A stretch of DNA of 64,000 nt, taken from assembly GCA_963920665.1 (NCBI GenBank), contig OY987265.1, positions 3,725,001 to 3,789,000 of the forward strand, in the 5' to 3' direction. A program made the position numbers and the translations under genes. Origin of the DNA: Straminergon stramineum. Its lineage: Eukaryota; Streptophyta; Bryopsida; Hypnales; Calliergonaceae. Below are positions 61,519 through 64,000 of the stretch, piece after piece (the stretch's first letter is position 1; each line of letters starts with the position of its first letter). Below the pieces are notes generated by a model. That model did not search any database and was not told where the DNA came from. It worked only from the letters and a program-made list of their open reading frames with translations.

Positions 61519-62447
61519 TTAATCCCTAAATGCCCAAATTGCGTTTTTTGGCAACATAGCCATTTTGGGCAGCTCACTACGGATGGAGTTGTTGTTTTTT
61601 CTTTGAAATTTTCACACAATATTTGCCGAGGAGTAGCTTTAAGGCCCAACAATTTTTATAACTTTTGACTACAAAGTTAAAAAGTTATTGCATGATATAT
61701 AATTTTCATTGATCCTCGGACAACCCAAGAATTTCTTTAAAAAATACTTTTTTAAGAAATAAAAATTTGAAATTTGTTTTCTAGATTTTTATGTACATAG
61801 AAAGCTTTTAATCATTCCCTTTTGATTCATGAGATGAAAGTTATGAGGAGTTTTAGTTTGTGGGGAATTTCGGATTCTCTACTCTAAAATAAACTTTGAA
61901 GTCCTTTATTTAATTCAATTTTCAATATTTTTTGAAAAAAATAAAATCATAGGACGTAGATTGTTTACTAAAATAGTACAACCTTTGGGATTGACATTTT
62001 TCAATTCCATAACAAAAGTCTTCACAATTTAGTATTTTGAATCATTCTCTACTTCTTTGTACTTATTTTTTTCCCCTATATGTTGTACAATTTCAAATGA
62101 TCTGAATTTTTTTGAGCATGTAGCCAACTTGCCTTGAAGAATGAATCCAAAGAGTAACCACCATTTTGGACATTTTTTCATACAAATGTGGCCTTGAGAT
62201 GTGTAGCTGCCCGTTTTTTCACAGGGCCAAAAAAGGGATTTTTGCCAATTCAAACGCTAATATCTTACAATTTACATGGTGGAAATTTCTGAAATTTTTT
62301 CCACACCTTCTCAAATTAGTGTAGTACAAGGTCTTATGGTTACATGTGTCCGAAAATGTTTTTTTTCTAAAATTTGTTACTTGCACTAGAAATGACAATT
62401 TTGGTGCATTTTTGGTGAAAACATAGTCAAAAACATTTAAGGGTTAA
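61519..62447 (+). mobile_element. Family A TTAA element, 929 bp
   Basis: Left TTAATCCCTAAATGCCC, right 'acatttaagggTTAA'. Internal family markers are 'ttttttggcaacatagcc' and 'gaaaacatagtcaaaa'. It is inserted into the GC-richer region, outside the duplicated units. Confidence 0.9.
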
Positions 62448-63480
62448 TACAAGGATTACTCGTTAGCTTCGTCCTATTTCTTTCCCTCCCTTTTCTTTTC
62501 CTTCTACACTATCCCTCTTACATCATATAGTGGCCTAACTACCTTCATTTCTACCTACGAAGCTAACTAAGGATGCATCATAACGTCCTATAACGTTGAA
62601 CTACTTCTTATGTCTAATCCCACAAAAATCCCTAAATTTTCTATCCAACGGTCATTACTTAGCAAAGGGATTTCCCTTCTATCTTATCCCTCGCAACTTC
62701 CTCCAATCAAATGGTCTCTCCTTTCTTGTCAATCCATCATTTATTTTTTTATTCCTTGGTGTGTTTTGTGGAGAGAGGGAGTTGGCTTCTCTACTCCAAG
62801 TTGATCTTCGAGGAAATGTTAGTTTCCACGGATTCCCCCTTTCCCTTTGGGCTTTTTTCTTCCCCTCTCTCCCTTCCTAGACCCCAACTACTACCCTTAC
62901 TCTTAATTCCCATAGCACCCCGTCAGCCCCTTCACCTTACTCTCGCCCTTATTGTGAACAAATCCCGCCTCTACCTTTAGCTCCTGACCCCCGCAACCTT
63001 TACTATTGATAGCCCCCTGCCTCGGCCTTTAGGCTCCCAACCCTCGGCCCTTACTGCTAACAATCCCCAACCCCGCCTTAACTTCCGCCCCCCTTCCCTG
63101 CTCGGCCTTTACTATTGACGGACCTGACCCCACTTTTACCCCCGACCGGCCCTCCCTTACTGCTGACTCTCTCTTCCCTGCGACTGACTGCTGGTTCCTC
63201 TTTTGTCTAGTATTTGTTTTTAACGACGGTGGTTTCTTCTTTTTAAAGGGGCAGAAAATCAAGGAGAAGACGGGCTTCTAACCTTAAGGGTGGGTGGGTT
63301 GCTACATTCTAGTACCATTGGTTATTTCTACTATCCCCCGGCCCTTTCTCTTCTTGACTCAACTTCTACTTTTCACTTTTAGGTGCTAAAATTTGTTTTG
63401 TTCCCCACACATTTGGGGAACTTAACTTTGTATGAAAACAATCACATGGGTTCAAGTTTCTCCCGTAGAGTGAGTTTAAC

Positions 63481-63655
63481 ACACAACTAAATTTTTTTAC
63501 CCTAAGGGGGTTCAAAACTTCGCCGTGCTTCTCTCTTTTAATACACCACTAAGGCTTTTGATCCCAAGGGGATTCAAAGCTTCGTTGTATTTCTCTCTTT
63601 TAACACACCACTAAGACTTTTGATCCTAAGAGGGTTCAAAGCTTCGCCATGACGG
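63481..63655 (+). repeat. 62-bp tandem repeat, about 2.8 units
   Basis: Units start at 63481, 63543 and 63605. Each contains 'acac(c/a)actaa', 'gggttcaaa' or 'gggattcaaa', 'cttcg' and 'tctctcttttaa'. Confidence 0.9.
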
Positions 63656-64000
63656 TGGTACCCACCACCCCTCACACTATCTTGGCTCTCTCTAGGGACC
63701 ACCACATTAGTAGTATGGGACAAAGAAGGATCCTTGGTATCTAACAGTGAGCTATATAGGGTTAGCACAACGAAGAACTTGAACTAAAGGCCTTCCAAAG
63801 TGGCATCACCAGTCATATGGAAGGGGGGGGGGTACTTTAGAGTTAGTGCAACGACAAGACAAGGAACGGACCAAGGAACCCCTGAAGGATACACGAAACC
63901 ACGACCTTTAGTAACACGATAAAAATAAACCTTCAAGCCTCAAGGCTTTGAAAAGTTAGTACCACAAAAACTCAAGGTGGAAGGGACCCACAAAGACCTC

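Larger units (their letters stand above)
59986..64000. other. GC-richer region resembling LTR-retrotransposon non-coding DNA
   Basis: This differs from the units in base composition and has no paralogue in the window. It contains two conserved hairpins (60557-60595, 61027-61067), a strongly pyrimidine-rich top strand at about 62480-63390 and a 62-bp tandem repeat. An inverted pair GTTAGCTTCGT / ACGAAGCTAAC lies near 62464 and 62558. A family A element is inserted at 61519. I find no gag, protease or polymerase motif, so the retrotransposon reading is an inference. The element may continue past the window. Confidence 0.4.

Noticed and set aside
62596..62980. Overlapping ORFs of 64-94 codons as genes
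   Set aside because: They overlap in different frames in a pyrimidine-rich repeat block and show Ser/Leu/Pro-biased content expected from CT-rich DNA.

Overview
This window looks like AT-rich nuclear DNA of a land plant with a large, repeat-loaded genome. A gymnosperm such as a conifer is my best guess, but nothing here proves it. The only recognisable protein-coding sequence is a pair of broken plant-type ankyrin-repeat/PGG-membrane genes. Those genes have a short first exon, a GT..AG intron of about 0.5 kb, and a second exon carrying ankyrin repeats followed by four membrane helices. I see no rRNA, tRNA, CRISPR array, transposase or reverse transcriptase. Most of the other open reading frames are chance frames in AT-rich repeats.

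Layout. The window is built from diverged tandem copies of one segment. Unit 1 is about 1-13534 (its start is cut off) and unit 2 about 13535-37020. Unit 3 (about 37021-45470) stops before the ankyrin gene. Partial blocks recur at 51486-53765, 56232-56420 and 59774-59985. Unit 1 carries ankyrin copy A (8296-10553) and unit 2 carries copy B (26916-29282). Both are pseudogenes, with independent lesions. The units differ mainly by mobile-element insertions, so each serves as a before-and-after control for the others. Two intervals are not part of the repeat unit: 45480-51485 and 59986-64000. The second is GC-richer and pyrimidine-skewed, with hairpins and a 62-bp tandem repeat, and resembles non-coding parts of an LTR retrotransposon.

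Main discovery. The window holds nearly twenty copies or fragments of short non-autonomous elements. Their ends read TTAACCCCTAAA...TTTAGGGGTTAA. Several have a matching empty site in a paralogous unit that keeps exactly one TTAA. This is target-site behaviour of a TTAA-specific cut-and-paste transposon, piggyBac-like (Kolobok is the alternative), which to my knowledge is rarely reported from land plants. Some insertions are shared by units 1 and 2 and others are private to one unit, so activity spanned the segmental duplication.

Other mobile DNA includes two solo LTRs with perfect 5-bp target duplications, each packed with its own near-palindromic motif. There is also a 1056-bp fold-back element with 511-bp arms, a smaller fold-back, several TA-target MITEs, an 8-bp-target (hAT-like) MITE, and two elements flanked by 12-bp duplications that carry TATAGGTACC-type arrays.
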